A stretch of 64,000 nucleotides of DNA. Origin: Trematomus loennbergii. Its lineage: Eukaryota > Chordata > Actinopteri > Perciformes > Nototheniidae. Where the stretch lies: assembly GCA_012861695.1 (NCBI GenBank), contig JAAOOA010000344.1:186001-250000 (forward strand), in the 5' to 3' direction. The notes beneath the pieces were generated by a model. That model saw only the letters and a program-made list of their open reading frames with translations. It made no database searches and was not told the DNA's origin. Positions within the stretch are counted from its first letter, which is position 1; each line of letters opens with the position of its first letter. Position numbers and translations under genes: made by a program. Positions 11,011-22,501 of this stretch are shown here, piece after piece.

Positions 11011-11877
11011 AAAACAGAAAACTTTGGAGCATTTCTGGCTTATTTCCATTTCCTCATCCTGGTCAAATATAGTTCAAAACAACTTTTCTCAGATCTGATT
11101 CATCTAAATATCCCATCTTATTTCAAATGTTCACTTGTTCTATTGGCAGATTTGTTTACTTTCTCTTCGCCTTTATTTCCATTGTAATCATTTAACTATG
11201 TTCATATTGCAAAGTGTTATTGCACAGCAGTGGTGCACAGCGCTCCATCCTCTTCTGATGGTGGTGTGTTTTATACAGGTCACATGTTCCACCTAGGGTG
11301 AGATCGGCATAGGTGTCCGAAAATATTAGAGTTAATTTCACTCCGCCTCCTCCTCCTCTGCCCCCCCAGCCGACCTCAGCTGACCTCCTCCGCCTCCATG
11401 CGATCGGCAGATAATGAAAAAGTATACGGTGTGCATAAAGGACCTGGATCAGATTCATAGGCTCCCCTCTGAGGATTTAGGGCTACATGCTGCTGTAGCT
11501 CTGCATGATCATAAATATTAAAAAGCAGCAAGGATGGACTCGCCTCGACAAGGTCATGGCAGGAGAGGGGGGGTTTGATTACTGGAGAGAAGGCGTATTG
11601 TTTGGAGAGCCGTAAATCTTCAGAGAAACAGCTGCTGATCCTGGATCACTAAAGCTAACAGCACTTCAATGTCCTTTCAATGAGAAAATACATACTACAG
11701 TGTCAGGCTCAGGGAGGAACAAAATAAATGGAAGGGCTTTGTTGTAGATTTCAGAGAAACTAGCTACGTTAGCCTTTAGCTTGGACTCTGCTTTAATTTG
11801 GTGTTAAACTTCCTGATAGGGAAGAGCCTGGCCACGGTGCTGTCTCTGGTTATTGTTATCAGGGTTGGGAAGGTTAC
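11011..11877. other. No gene recognised
   Basis: Mixed unique sequence with a CT-rich run near 11340-11370. Open frames are short and without motifs. Confidence 0.4.
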
Positions 11878-12053
11878 TTAACCTGTTAAGCCCTGAGCCT
11901 TTTCAGGTCTCATGTTCGAAAATGACATTCCCAGAACAAATGACCATATCTTCCCTTCTAAAAGGGTTAAATTAATAATCTTTTTTCTCAAAGTAATGAT
12001 AAACCTGTGAGTTGGATGTAGAAAAGTCAGAATCAATATAGATGTTTTTTATT

Positions 12054-12395
12054 TTAAAGAAAATTCAGATTGAACATAGTAAAAAACTGTAAATTATAGT
12101 GTCCGTCCAAAGATTCTTTTGTACTTATAGTGAAAACTACCCTTGGATGATGGTAAGGTAGACTAAAAGCTTTAGGAATCCAAAGTACAACATATAATAA
12201 GTACCCTGTATCAAGATTGATGCAAAACATGTGACATTTGACCTTTTTAGAGAGATTTAGCAAAACGAAACCACTTCTGGGGTCATTTGGGTGGATTTTC
12301 CATATCTCTGGCCCCCCTTGCTCGATTTTGATGGTTGACACCTCTTTCTGACCGTTAGAGCGAATAGAATCGAAGGGGGAGTCCCCCACACACAC
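12054..12395 (-). other. ORF conserved among TTAA-family copies (113 aa)
   Basis: The predicted peptide includes GGPEIWKIHPNDPRSGF and KVKCHMFCINLDTGYLLYVV. D3 encodes nearly the same peptide at 26329-26610, and D2 and D4 encode shorter related frames. I recognise no domain. Similarity between repeat copies alone could explain the frame, so whether it is translated is open. Confidence 0.25.
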
Positions 12396-12585
12396 ATGTT
12401 GTGAACAGAAAAGGTGAAGGCTTCGCGCATGTAATTTTTCATCAGAGTGAACCTATCTCTAGCTTTGACATCTGGAAATGGAAATGCAGTTTTAATGCTT
12501 ATGGATTATCAGAAATCATTTCAAAGGGACACAGACACATTAGATTAACCTATGGATTAACTTCAGCAGCGTTTTTATCGTTTTA

Positions 12586-12804
12586 ATGCCATTGAAGACC
12601 ACTTTGGAGAGACTACAGAGCCAAGGTAAAAATGTTAGCATTTTTAGCTACCTAGCGTCACCTGTTTTGATGTCCGTTTTTGCTTATAACGTCGCAAATA
12701 CGTATAATTCAGTGGTAATGTCGGTGTCAATAGATTATGTGTCACCTCACGATGTGAATCGATGTGTTGGATGTGGTGAAAAGATAAATAATAAGGTTTT
12801 GTGA
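12586..12804 (+). other. ORF conserved among TTAA-family copies (72 aa)
   Basis: The frame starts MPLKTTLERLQSQGKN and ends in a Cys-rich CVGCGEKINNKVL tail. D3 carries the same 72-codon frame at 25932-26150 on the minus strand with about ten changes. After codon 13 the sequence CAAG|GTAAAA could be a splice donor; in D4 the same place reads TAAG|GTAAGAA, a near-consensus donor. It may therefore be a transposon 5' exon rather than a complete ORF. Confidence 0.3.
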
Positions 12805-13383
12805 GTGATTTTCGGTGCAGTAAGGTGTTAGCATTTTTCGCTCGTTGCTAATTCAGAGGCTCAGTGCATTGTGGGTTTTCTTTAAAAAAAAAAAAAAAAA
12901 GATCAGTTAGATGAGTGTCTTCCCGTTACATGGATATAAAACATTCATAGTTTTATTAAATGAACATGCCCTCAGACACTGTTTCCTGCAAGATGTTGCG
13001 GCAGTACCCCGGTACCGGGGTCTCTCGGGCTTAACAGGTTAAGAAGTTTTTCCTTGTCTGATGTGAAGGTCCAAGGACAGAGGGTGTCGTATTCAATGTT
13101 ATACAAACGGTCCACAAAAACATATTTCAGTTCATGTAAAGAAGAGTTAAAAAATGCAACCAAGGTAGGTATTTACCTCAAAACCAAATCTTCTTGCTCA
13201 CGGTCTTCAGTCAGTGGCAGAGGTGTGGACTCGAGTCAGACTCGAGTCACCAATTTGATGACTTTGGACTCGACTTGACAAAATCACAAAACACTTGCGA
13301 CTCGACTTGGACTTGAACACCAATGACTCGGGACTTGACTTGGACTTGAGCCTTCTGACTTGAGGTGACTTGATAATTTAATT

Positions 13384-13820
13384 CAGGGGTCTCCAACACG
13401 CCGATCGCGAGCTGCCGTTAGAAGGGCAGACTCCCGTCGGGGAGAGTAGAATCTTCAGCCGCTGCAACTCTTGCTGTGAATCTATGCAGGCAGGGGCGGG
13501 ACTTTATTTTGCTGAGCCACCATGCGGCCAATCATATGCGAGGACACACTAGGATCATACCATTATGTGAAAGAAGGGTGGGGGGCAGACGCTCCAAAGA
13601 CAGCAGGTGTAGTGGTACAGGCCAGCTACAGAGCCACGGGGAGACGGGGAGCCGGATTTAAATGCAAGCGCGTCGGAAAAAGTCAAGAAATTTGCGAAAA
13701 CCGAAAAAAGAAGCAGCATCTGGCTGCATTTCAATGATATTGGAGAAAGCAAAGCTGAGTGCAGGATTTGTAAAATGAAAATAACCTTCAGAGCATTGGT
13801 AACCACTCAGGATTTATTGC
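13384..13820 (+). mobile_element. hAT 5' end with BED zinc-finger coding fragment
   Basis: Starts CAGGGGTCTCCAAC, an end resembling the hAT at 8723. From about 13652 an open frame encodes a basic lead-in followed by IWLHFNDIGESKAECRICKM (13718-13777), with the W..F and C-x2-C spacing of a BED finger. BED fingers are the N-terminal DNA-binding domain of ZBED-type hAT transposases. The two His positions and everything downstream are lost where the next element begins. Confidence 0.6.
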
Positions 13821-13975
13821 CAGAGGTGGGAGAAGTTCAGATCTTGTACTTGAGTAAAAGTACCAGAGTGTAGGAATACTCGGTTACAATAAAAAGTCCT
13901 GCATTCAAATGTTACTCAAGTAAAAGTAGAAAAGTATTATCATCAAAATATACTTAAAGTACCACCTGCAGAGGG
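13821..13975 (+). mobile_element. hAT MITE left-end fragment (CAGAGGTGGGAG family)
   Basis: Starts CAGAGGTGGGAG and continues with CTTGAGTAAAAGTACC and AAAAAGTCCTGCATTCAAA. This is the same family as 45357-45952 and 37352-37600. The right half is missing. Confidence 0.65.
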
Positions 13976-14774
13976 ATGTAGATTCAGGTTTTTTTCCGCA
14001 TAAAGACCGCCTCGCTGCACATTATCCCTTGCATAAAGATAGATCGTGGGCAACCTGGTCTCACCAGAATGCGTGACTCCACCACGACTCCTTAACACCG
14101 CATTGCGTGGTGGAGTCACGAACTTTGCTACATTTACGTGTCTGCACCACGCAAACAACCCCAATGTAAAGTGAATGAGGCTCCTTTGTCGTGGTGCACA
14201 CACGCATTTCTACAACGTCCAGCAGTGAGCTTTTATTCTATAAAACGTTTTTAAAATCTACTTTATAGCTTGTAGTAACTCACGGAGGCTTCTTTTATTT
14301 TATTTGTATTCATAATAATTTTTATTTTTCGTCAGAATGTATTATGGTGCATTATTACCAATTTTGTTCTCAAAAAACAGTGCATTGTGTGTAATACAAC
14401 TGTGATTTTATTAAATTAGTTCGTTTTTAAGGAAGGCCAGAGCTTCAGCTGTGTCAAATAGATTGTTCCCTTTAGTTAACGTTATTTAAAAGATAATTAT
14501 ATTCCTATTTGATCAGTCCCCTTTATTGTATTACGGACAAAGAGCTGAGCGTCCATTCCCATTGGATAACATTTTACACCCGGAAGTAAGTATTCTCCTT
14601 ACTGTCGATTGATTTTACAGTGATATCTGCACTACTCATCAACTCAAAAACACCAGATTATCCTTGTTAATTACACAACATTGATTGGTTTAAATGTGTG
14701 TACAATGCTTTTGTAATTTTCCCCTTCGATTCGGAGAAACAAATATTTGTTCAGAGTTTAGGATGGCCGAAGAC

Positions 14775-14793
14775 ACTACACTACCCAGAATCC
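14775..14793 (+). promoter_or_regulatory. ZNF143/THAP11-like motif in left arm of B
   Basis: Same ACTACACTACCCAGAATCC string as in element A, about ten bases after an ATG. The mirror copy is in the right arm at 16682-16700. Protein binding is inferred from similarity to the known promoter motif only. Confidence 0.4.
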
Positions 14794-16290
14794 TCAGCTA
14801 TTGTTCCGCTTTGCCTCAAGCTCTGTGATTGGTTGACCTCCAACTGCATTCCATATGAAAAAAACGTTTCGTAAAAGATCAAATCATACTTTATTCAGCA
14901 GTGCTTGCTTTACTCTTTGAAAGTCATCACATGAATGCATTGTAATGAATGGTTTGGCTGCATTAAACATTACACATCTGTCGTAGTTCTTTATTTATCT
15001 ACAGAGATCGGGCCTCAGAATAGACCGGAAACTATTCTTTTACCGTTCTATTTTAATTTCACAATAAAGTTAGTAGTAATAATTTGTTTTGATATTATTG
15101 TTTTTTATTAACTACTAGACCGCTGGGTCATGTTAAGACCATCTTTTCTGTGTTGCTGTGGGTTTTTTACATCGCTTTTGTGTTACAAATATCAAAACAA
15201 TAACAGAATATATCCGTCGTAAACTAAACCAGAAACAGCAGTATATTTTATTTTGTTAACACTGTAAACTTGACAGCTTTTTAACCCGCACCTCCTACTG
15301 GTTAAAGCACGTTATTACACGTTTAGAGTAATTGCAATGCAGGTAGATTGTGTTGCTTTTTAATGACTGTTTTAAAATGCCTTTTTCTTAATGTCTTTCA
15401 TTTTTGTAAAGCACTTTTGAATGTGTTATATTTGATGAAAACATTTAAATATTAAGAGTACATACTCTTAATATAGTGGGAAAGTGGAAGGTCAATGATA
15501 TAAATAATATAGAATAGAAAATATCAAGAAGATACTGTAAGTGATCTCTACAATAAAACAGTTTAGTGCCTGATAGGAGGATGTGCAAAACAGACAAACT
15601 AATAAGGCTTTATTTAAACATTAAAGAATACTTTAGGTTAAGGTCTTCTTTTAAATAAGAAAAAAGCTTTGGGGGTATCTACAGATATTAAGCCTGACAA
15701 AGTACTTAACGTCTAATATATTGCATGGTTTGTTTTGGAACTTGACAATCAACTTTCCTGCAATGTTAACTATGTTGAAGCACTTATTTTAACTGATATT
15801 ATACATATTAATTATACTCTTATAAGATGTATGTAGATAGTATAAGAAATGTGCAGAATATGTTTAATGGTGGAGGTACACAGATATCGATAGATGTCTT
15901 GTAATGCACTGTTGAGGAACCTGTGACCCAAGTTTTTCATTCATTGCATAACTACACCGTAGTTGTGTATATGATATGTCAATAAACCTTAGAAAATCTT
16001 GAAATCTTGAAAGGGATGTGCAAAATAGCCATTATATACAGTTTTTAATTAACTATTAGTAGAGAATAACGAGTAATGAATATGCTTTATAGGGATCTGC
16101 AGATAAATATTTAGTCTTCTCAAGCACCCACTACCAAATATCTCGCCTGATTGTTGGCTGAATTCACTGAATTTTACTCAGGTGTAACTAAAGTCTGATT
16201 TAAGGGTTGTTTATATTTCACATCATTAATCCAAATCTGTAAAGTAACTAAAATAAATGTAGTGGAGTAAAAATACCAGTTATAAAAGAC

Positions 16291-16630
16291 CCCCATCACC
16301 CCAGCCACAAACTGTTCTGTCTGCTGCCGTCTGGCAGGCGGTACCGCAGCATCCGGACTAAAACCACCAGACTCAGGGACAGTTTCATCCCACAGGCCAT
16401 AAGACTATTAAACACCTGAACTTAGAAACAACATCCATAACATTCATCTGGCTGCTACTTAGAAATTATTTATCTAATATATCATATTCCAATCACTTGT
16501 ATATAGACTCTATTGCACTATTTCACTTTTTACTATTTTACTATTTTTCTTTTTGTATTTACTTGCACTATTTGTTCTGTGTGTATCTGTTTTATTGTGT
16601 TGCACTGTTGGAGGAGCCTGTGACCTAAGG
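16291..16630 (+). mobile_element. Rex1/CR1-like LINE 3' end carried inside B
   Basis: The first 130 bases encode the last residues of a LINE polymerase; FCLLPSGRRYRSIRTK-like and RLRDSFIPQAIRLLN-like patterns can be read. A non-coding tail follows. The same fragment lies antisense at 31966-32316 in B2. The related coding end in the larger LINE is at 47460-47948 (minus). Confidence 0.65.
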
Positions 16631-16681
16631 GGGGGGGGGGGTAGGACACGTTCTAAGCACATGGTGTAGTCCCATAGCTGA

Positions 16682-16700
16682 GGATTCTGGGTAGTGTAGT
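16682..16700 (-). promoter_or_regulatory. ZNF143/THAP11-like motif in right arm of B
   Basis: Reverse complement of the left-arm motif at 14775-14793. It is kept without change between the two arms. Confidence 0.4.
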
Positions 16701-17893
16701 GTCTTCTGCCATCCACACACTCGAAAAATATTTGTTTCTCCGAATCGAAAGGGGAAAATACAAAAGCATTGTACACAATTTAAACCAATCAATGTTGTGT
16801 AATTAACAAGGATAATCTGGTGTTTTTGAGTTGATGAGTAGTGCAGATATCACTGTAAATAAAATCAATCGACAGTAAGGAGAATACTTACTTCCGGGTG
16901 TAAAATCCTCCGTTATCCAATGGGAATGGACGCTCAGCTCTTTGGGTCCGTAATACAATAAAGGGGATGATCAAATAGGAATATAATTATCTTTTAAATA
17001 ACGTTAACTAAAGGGAACAATCTATTTGACACAGCTGAAGCTCTGGCCTTCCTTAAAAAAACTAATTTAATAAAAATCACAGTTGTATTACACACAATGC
17101 ACTGTTTTTTGAGAACAAAAATTGGTGAATAATGCACCATAATACATTCTGACGAAAAATAAAAATTATTATGAATACAAATAAAATAAAAGAAGCCTCC
17201 CGTGAGTTACTACAAGCTATAAAGTAGATTTTAAAAACGTTTTATAGAATAAAAGCTCACTGCTGGACGTTGTAGAAATGCGTGTGTGCACCACGACAAA
17301 GGAGCCTCATTCACTTTACATTGGGGTTGTTTGCGTGGTGCAGACACGTAAATGTAGCAAAGTTCGTGACTCCACCACGCATGCGGTGTTAAGGAGTCGT
17401 GGTGGAGTCACGCATTCTGGTGAGACCAGGGTTGATCGTGGGTCCCTTATAACATGTTGTACACAGTGGAAATAAACATTCTGGTTACCCTAACATCAGG
17501 GATCTTATACATTAAACTCCTTCTGAATCAAACCGTCACGGTAGCCTTACCTTACTGATCCCTCTTAAAATAGAAGAAAACACGTTACTTTACCAGCAGA
17601 GAGAAAATGGATTATTAAATGATTAATGTGACTAATAAAGAGCAGTTTCATTATTAAGTATTATTCTGTTGATCGATGTCATTACATTTGTTGAAAAGCA
17701 CATAATGACTTGTTTAAGACTCGTTTTGTCAAAGTTTAGGACTTGGACTTGACTTGAACTTTCCCATCCTGACTTGAGACTTGACTCGGACTTGAGCGCA
17801 AAGACTTGAGACTTGACTCGGACTTGAGCGCAAAGACTTGAGACTTGACTCGGACTTGCAAAACAATGACTTGGTCCCACCTCTGGTCAGTGG

Positions 17894-19063
17894 TTAGTCA
17901 GGTCAGTCTGGGAATTTAGTCTGGGTTCTCTGGGTGATTGTGGAGCAATCCTTCTAGTTTGAGAATTTGAGGGAGAAACTAGGGATTAAAAGGATTTAAC
18001 GACCTCACTTTGTTCTCTATTTACCAATGAATTTGAGTGTGGTGCTCTGAAGTTCTTGCGACTGCCTTCCTTGCTCTACTCGCCATGAATGACTGATAAG
18101 GTAGTGATTTGAATGGAGGCGCGAACTGGGAACGAATCACTGTCTGTTTGTACACCAGTGATGGAAACTCAGGTTGTCACAGTTTACAGTTGTACTTTAA
18201 TCTGTGTGAGATTTTTTTAATAGCCGGGTTAATATACTGGAGAAATATTAACCGGTCCAATCTGAATGGCTTGTTGAAACCCATTTTTCTGACCACAGCT
18301 CACAGATTCTGCCTAGGTTGCACAGTTCTTGGGTTGATAAAGACTCTAAATATGTTAATGTATGTGCACTTTACAGTCCCCTTTACAGCACACTTTGGAC
18401 TTACATTTATGTGTAAAAAGCAACAACATTTTGCATGTCGTATAAAGTAAGTCTGACCTAGTATAGAGACTGATGGTTTGTTCAGATGTGACTCCAGTGA
18501 CAGCGTGCAGTCTCAGTCTTTAGTTTTTATTCTTCCTTAACAGCACATTGTCTCCTGTAATGGACGGTGAAGCAGGCTGTCCATTTCCGCTGGCCCTGGA
18601 GTTATTTCTTACTGCAGCCTTACTTTCTTTGACTAAAAGAAAGACGTGTCAGGTTTAGTTTATTGCCAGCTTTTATTTTAAAAGACATGTACAAAGCAGA
18701 CATGTCTGCATCCTTTCTTCTGTCTCGAACCTTGTCTGTCTTTGAGTTTCATCAGCAGGGCAGATGGATGTTTCTATAGTTGGGAGCCTGATGGATACAG
18801 GGAATTACTGCCCATTTTGTGGTGCTCACCTTCAAAGGTTGGAGCTTGTAATCATATAAGACCGCGGCGCTCCAATCAATGCAGCGCAAGAGCATGACGG
18901 CCTTCAGCCCCCAGCTCCGGCTATGGGATGTGAAATCAATGACTCGCGGAGGTCCCGTCTGGGGAACTACTCCTTTACATTTAAGATTTCCACCGCGGTT
19001 TAATGCCGGTTGTCGTTAACGATCTTCCCGTGCTGAGGTCACCTCTTCCTGTTATCCTGCTGT
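17894..19063. other. Unique stretch, possible conserved non-coding block
   Basis: No repeat family or gene was recognised. Positions 18850-19010 are richer in CpG and low in repeats, and look unlike the surrounding AT-rich sequence. A 23-codon ATG frame at 18791-18859 encodes a CPFCG zinc-ribbon-like string, discussed under findings. The 113-codon frame at 18109-18450 looks like chance. Confidence 0.3.
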
Positions 19064-19572
19064 CAGTGGAGTAATGTAACTAAGTAGATTTACTGTACGT
19101 ACTTTCGTACTGTACTTAAGTACAATGTTAAGGGACTTGTACTTTACTTGAGTATTTAAATTGTATGCTACATTATACTTCTACCCCCACTACAGTTCAG
19201 AGTGTACTTTTCCTCCACTACATTTATTAATACCTTTAGTTACTTTACAGATTGGGATTAATGATGTGAAATATAATCAAGTCTTAAATCACTTTAGTTC
19301 CACCTGGAGTAAATCCACAAGCTACCCTGCAGTATACAAAGTCATTCAAACTAGCTGCACCTTTACCAGCTTTGAGAACACTTTCATGATCAATCATTAT
19401 AAAACATATCATATATATTATTCTGAAATGGACCAATCTCCTCAATGACTACTTTAACTTTTGCTACTTTAACTATATTTTGATGCTAATACCTTTCAAC
19501 TTGTAACAGAGTATTCCTACACTCTTTTATTTATACTTTTACTGAATTACAATATCTGAGTACTTGTTTTTG
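19064..19572 (+). mobile_element. hAT MITE, CAGTGG-AGTAA left end, right end eroded
   Basis: Starts CAGTGGAGTAATGTAAC and parallels 45357-45952 through TTACTTTACAGAT, CCACCTGGAGTAAATCCAC and CTTTACCAGCTTTGAGAAC blocks. It ends at CTGAGTACTTG without the CCCACCTCTG terminus, so the right end is lost. Confidence 0.75.
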
Positions 19573-19979
19573 ACGTTGCATCTCAAGGCTGGTTAATGTT
19601 ATCTACTGTTGACAGGGGACGGGTTCATTAAACCTGCCGCTGTCACTCAAAAGCAAGTTTATAACGGTGGAAACAAGAGGAGTCTTTAGTGAACTTCACA
19701 GAAGCTTCTAATTGGATGTTTCAGACCAGTCAACCGTCCTCTCCAAAGCCATGTGTTGTTCTGTAGCCGCAGAGCTTCATTAGAGCTGCGTGTGACATTC
19801 CAACCCAGTCTCACATCTAAACGTGTAATAACTACGTTGGTCCACAACTTTGGACGTAATATTTCTACAAAAACGCCTCTGAAATTGTAGGATCCCTACG
19901 TTTTTTTCACCATTCATTTCCAATGGCTGGCGTCTATGTCACGTGATCTTCAACTTTCTCTCCGCAGAAAAAACAAAAC

Positions 19980-20024
19980 ATGGCCGACCTTCGTTTTATT
20001 CTCGTGGAAAATGCCTATTTTAAG
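19980..20024 (+). other. Candidate short first exon inside the arm of C
   Basis: An intron-end-like CTCTCCGCAG precedes ATG 19980. A 15-codon frame (MADLRFILVENAYFK) then runs to AAG|GTTAGT, a plausible splice donor. The mirrored right arm carries the same exon with a one-base insertion. It could be the 5' exon of the parent transposon or a captured host first exon. I recognise no family. Confidence 0.25.
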
Positions 20025-20536
20025 GTTAGTTTGGCCATTAAAATGCGTTTTGATGTAATTTGATGCAAGAAATATGAGTTGTTATTTCAGATTATTTGTG
20101 CAGTGGATGTACATGGTCTTTAGTTTGCTAGTTATTACGAAGATTACTTCAGGAAATTGTACACATTCAACGTTTTCATGGTTGCTAAGGTGGTTGCCAT
20201 GGACGCTGCTATCGAGTGCTGTTGCAACTCTGTCTCCTAAAAATTACGTTCCCACAGAACTAAACTGCATTCTCAATTACGTTTAGCTAGAAACGTATTT
20301 TCTCCCACATTACGTTTGTTATGAACGTATCTTAAATACGTTTATTTTCTACATAGCTTTGCCATTTATTGTCTTGCTTATAATAATGATAATAGTCATT
20401 TATAAATTTCATTTTAGAGCACACATTTGAAATCGAGAATCGGGCTCGATATATGGTTAAATTAAAATCAGTAGGCGAGGCTGTAATTTCGCCAGCTGTT
20501 ACTCTCATGAGCGAGGCAGAAAATAATAGTTTTAAC

Positions 20537-20662
20537 ATGCCAAAAAGCTGCTGTGTCGTTTATTGCACCTCAAACATTAAAACAAATCCAGAGTTCAGTG
20601 TTTCTGTACTTCCTCTAAGAAGAAAGGACAGTAACAGAAGAGCTCTGTGGCTTCAGGCTTGA
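20537..20662 (+). CDS. Truncated THAP-domain ORF of a P-like transposon
   Basis: ATG 20537 begins MPKSCCVVYCTSNIKTNPEF, with the Met-Pro start and C-x4-C of a THAP zinc finger. After a Phe-rich/Pro stretch it ends RRALWLQA followed by TGA. The R..LW...I region is the usual middle of a THAP domain. The second Cys-His pair and the AVPTF box are missing, so the finger is incomplete. The frame is open upstream to 20453, but the MPKSC start is family-typical. THAP domains head P-element, Kolobok and related transposases. The copy in element A is frameshifted and interrupted. Confidence 0.6.
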   Translation: MPKSCCVVYCTSNIKTNPEFSVSVLPLRRKDSNRRALWLQA

Positions 20663-22038
20663 TCGCCGTTCAAATGACAGCGTTGGTTTCCCCAAAAGTG
20701 GGCGGGGCTGTAAAGTGACGTAGATTTTACTCTCATCTATTATTCAAAACCATTCTATTTATTCTAACGTAAATTACATGCCAGTGTTTTATCTTTTTAT
20801 TTAGCGATTTGTTTTTGCACTGGGAATGTTTTCATGTGGAACCGGAAGTACGTCACTTCACTTTGTCTTCTTCGTCCCTTTTACGTTCCAGACAATGCAT
20901 GGCTCAGCGTAACAGACTGAACAGTGACCCCAGGTGTGTCTACATTGGAATTACATCTTCATTACTGAAGGAAAAATACTTTACCTAGTGTTTGTTAACT
21001 GGGTTTTTAATGCAGTTGGCTTTTCTTAATGGTTACAATATTGCTATGAGTTATATCTGAAGCAAATTATGTTTCTGAAGATGTGTAGTCAATTCCACTC
21101 TTCAATGTAGCATAAATGTGAACTCTCATTACAGGAACAATACCGGAAACAGACGTAGGAAAGATCCTCAGCTCGCTGATTGGATGTTTTAGCCGCAATG
21201 CACGTTGGGATATGGTGTTAATGCGATATGATATCCGAAAGAAAAAAACTGAATATGTGACGTGGATCATAAATATACCAACAATTAAACAACATCTTAC
21301 ATTTCTTTTCACAAAATACGTCTCCTTGCATTATCAATAGTAATTCGGCTGACTTTTATATTTGATCCAATTGGTAGATAGGTTATATTTACACCATAAC
21401 GGTGCACAGCTGATAGAAAAGGACTTGAAGTTTTTAAAGATATTACTGATTTTCTTTGAATATAAGAATGTAAATACTGAGTTGAGAGAATAGTCAGGGG
21501 ATTTGGGTGATGGGAGACACATCTATGGATTCACAATTTCAATAGCTTACCATTAAATGACGGATATACCTTTCTGTCTGTGATGTTTTACAAATCAGAT
21601 ATTAATGTGTAGAAGTAAAACATGAGAAATAATATAGCAATATCCTGTAAAATTATGTAAAAACATGAATAAAACTACACATCTTCAGATGTTATACATA
21701 CATAAGTGTCCTACACTAATAATACAAAGTTATTATTAGTATGCTGTGTGTACCTTGTGTGCACCGCCTAGTGGTTAAAGCACGTTATTGAATTATTTTT
21801 GTTGAATAATGTGATTTTTGTTGAATAATGTTATTTGATGAAAGAAATATTAAGAGTACATACTTTCATATGGGGAAAGTAGAAGGTCAATGATAGAAAT
21901 ATAGAATATAAAAAATCAAGAAGATACTGTAAGTGATCTCTACAATAAAACAGTTTAGTGCCGGATGTACACATATGTACTCATACATTAATATGAGGAT
22001 GTGCAAAACAGACAAACTAATTAACCTTTATTAACCTG

Positions 22039-22501
22039 TTAACCTGTTACGCACGGCCCGCCCGGTACCGGGCGGATAAACGCGTCATTTGCAGGAAACA
22101 ACGTCTAAGGAATCTTAATATTGAATAAAACTATGAATGTTTTATATCCATGTAACGGGAAGAAACTCAGCTAACTGATCTTTTTATTTATTTTTTTCAA
22201 AAAAAAAACACAATGCTAGCACTCAGCCTCTGAATTATCCACGAGCGAAAAAATGTAACCTAAAACGGTACTTAAACTCACTCATAACTCCCTTCTTACT
22301 TATCCTAGATGCACAGCAAATCACTCGTTTATGGTGTGCTGGAGACACTGAATCTAGTGGTGCCCTCCTCAACACTCAGTGATAAACATTTGCGACGCTA
22401 TAAACGAAAGCGTACATCATAACATGTGGAGCTAAGTAGCTAGAAACGCTAACATTGACTATGAATGAGCCTGAAACATGAAAAACAGGCTAGGTGCTTA
22501 A
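22039..22501 (-). mobile_element. TTAA-family fragment D2a
   Basis: Starts TTAACCTGTTACGCACGGCC, a diverged version of the D1 right end. Read in reverse it continues through the same ATGTTTTATATCCATGTAACGG block found at about 12920 in D1. The inner half is strongly diverged and stops near 22470. It abuts D2b head to head at the TTAA at 22498-22501. Confidence 0.55.

Larger units (their letters stand above)
11878..13042 (+). mobile_element. TTAA-flanked DNA transposon, copy D1
   Basis: The element is bounded by TTAA on both sides (11878-11881, 13039-13042). Its inverted ends are CCTGTTAAGCCCTGAGCC and ...GGGCTTAACAGG. TTAA targeting is characteristic of piggyBac and Kolobok transposons. Related copies are D2 (22039-23230), D3 (25909-26844, reversed) and D4 (51359-52389). 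Two short open frames on opposite strands are kept between copies (12054-12395 minus and 12586-12804 plus). A poly-A run sits at about 12881-12900 and a GGTACCGGGGT palindrome near the right end. No full transposase is present. Confidence 0.75.
14051..17434. mobile_element. P-element/THAP-like composite MITE, copy B
   Basis: Left end CAACCTGGTCTCACC, right end GGTGAGACCAGGGTTG, with a perfect 8-bp duplication ATCGTGGG (14043-14050 and 17435-17442). The inverted arms are about 750 bp (14051-14805 and 16674-17434) and highly similar. The inner part has no transposase. It carries a hAT-MITE scrap (16160-16290) and the coding end of a Rex1-like LINE (16291-16630). B2 at 31234-34227 carries the same two passengers in the same order (reversed), so they were present before the copies separated. 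Confidence 0.85.
13218..17885. mobile_element. Outer hAT-family element containing nested insertions
   Basis: Left end CAGAGGTGTGGACTCGAGTC, right end ...ACTTGGTCCCACCTCTG, with a perfect 8-bp duplication GTCAGTGG at 13210-13217 and 17886-17893. Both subterminal zones consist of reiterated ACTTGGACTTGA / GACTCGGACTTGAG units. Its own sequence appears to be only a few hundred bases on each side. The rest is inserted: a BED-finger hAT piece (13384-13820), another hAT piece (13821-13975) and P-like element B (14051-17434). Confidence 0.88.

Noticed and set aside
18109..18450. 113-codon plus-strand ORF
   Set aside because: Starts at a non-ATG codon and shows no family pattern; likely chance.
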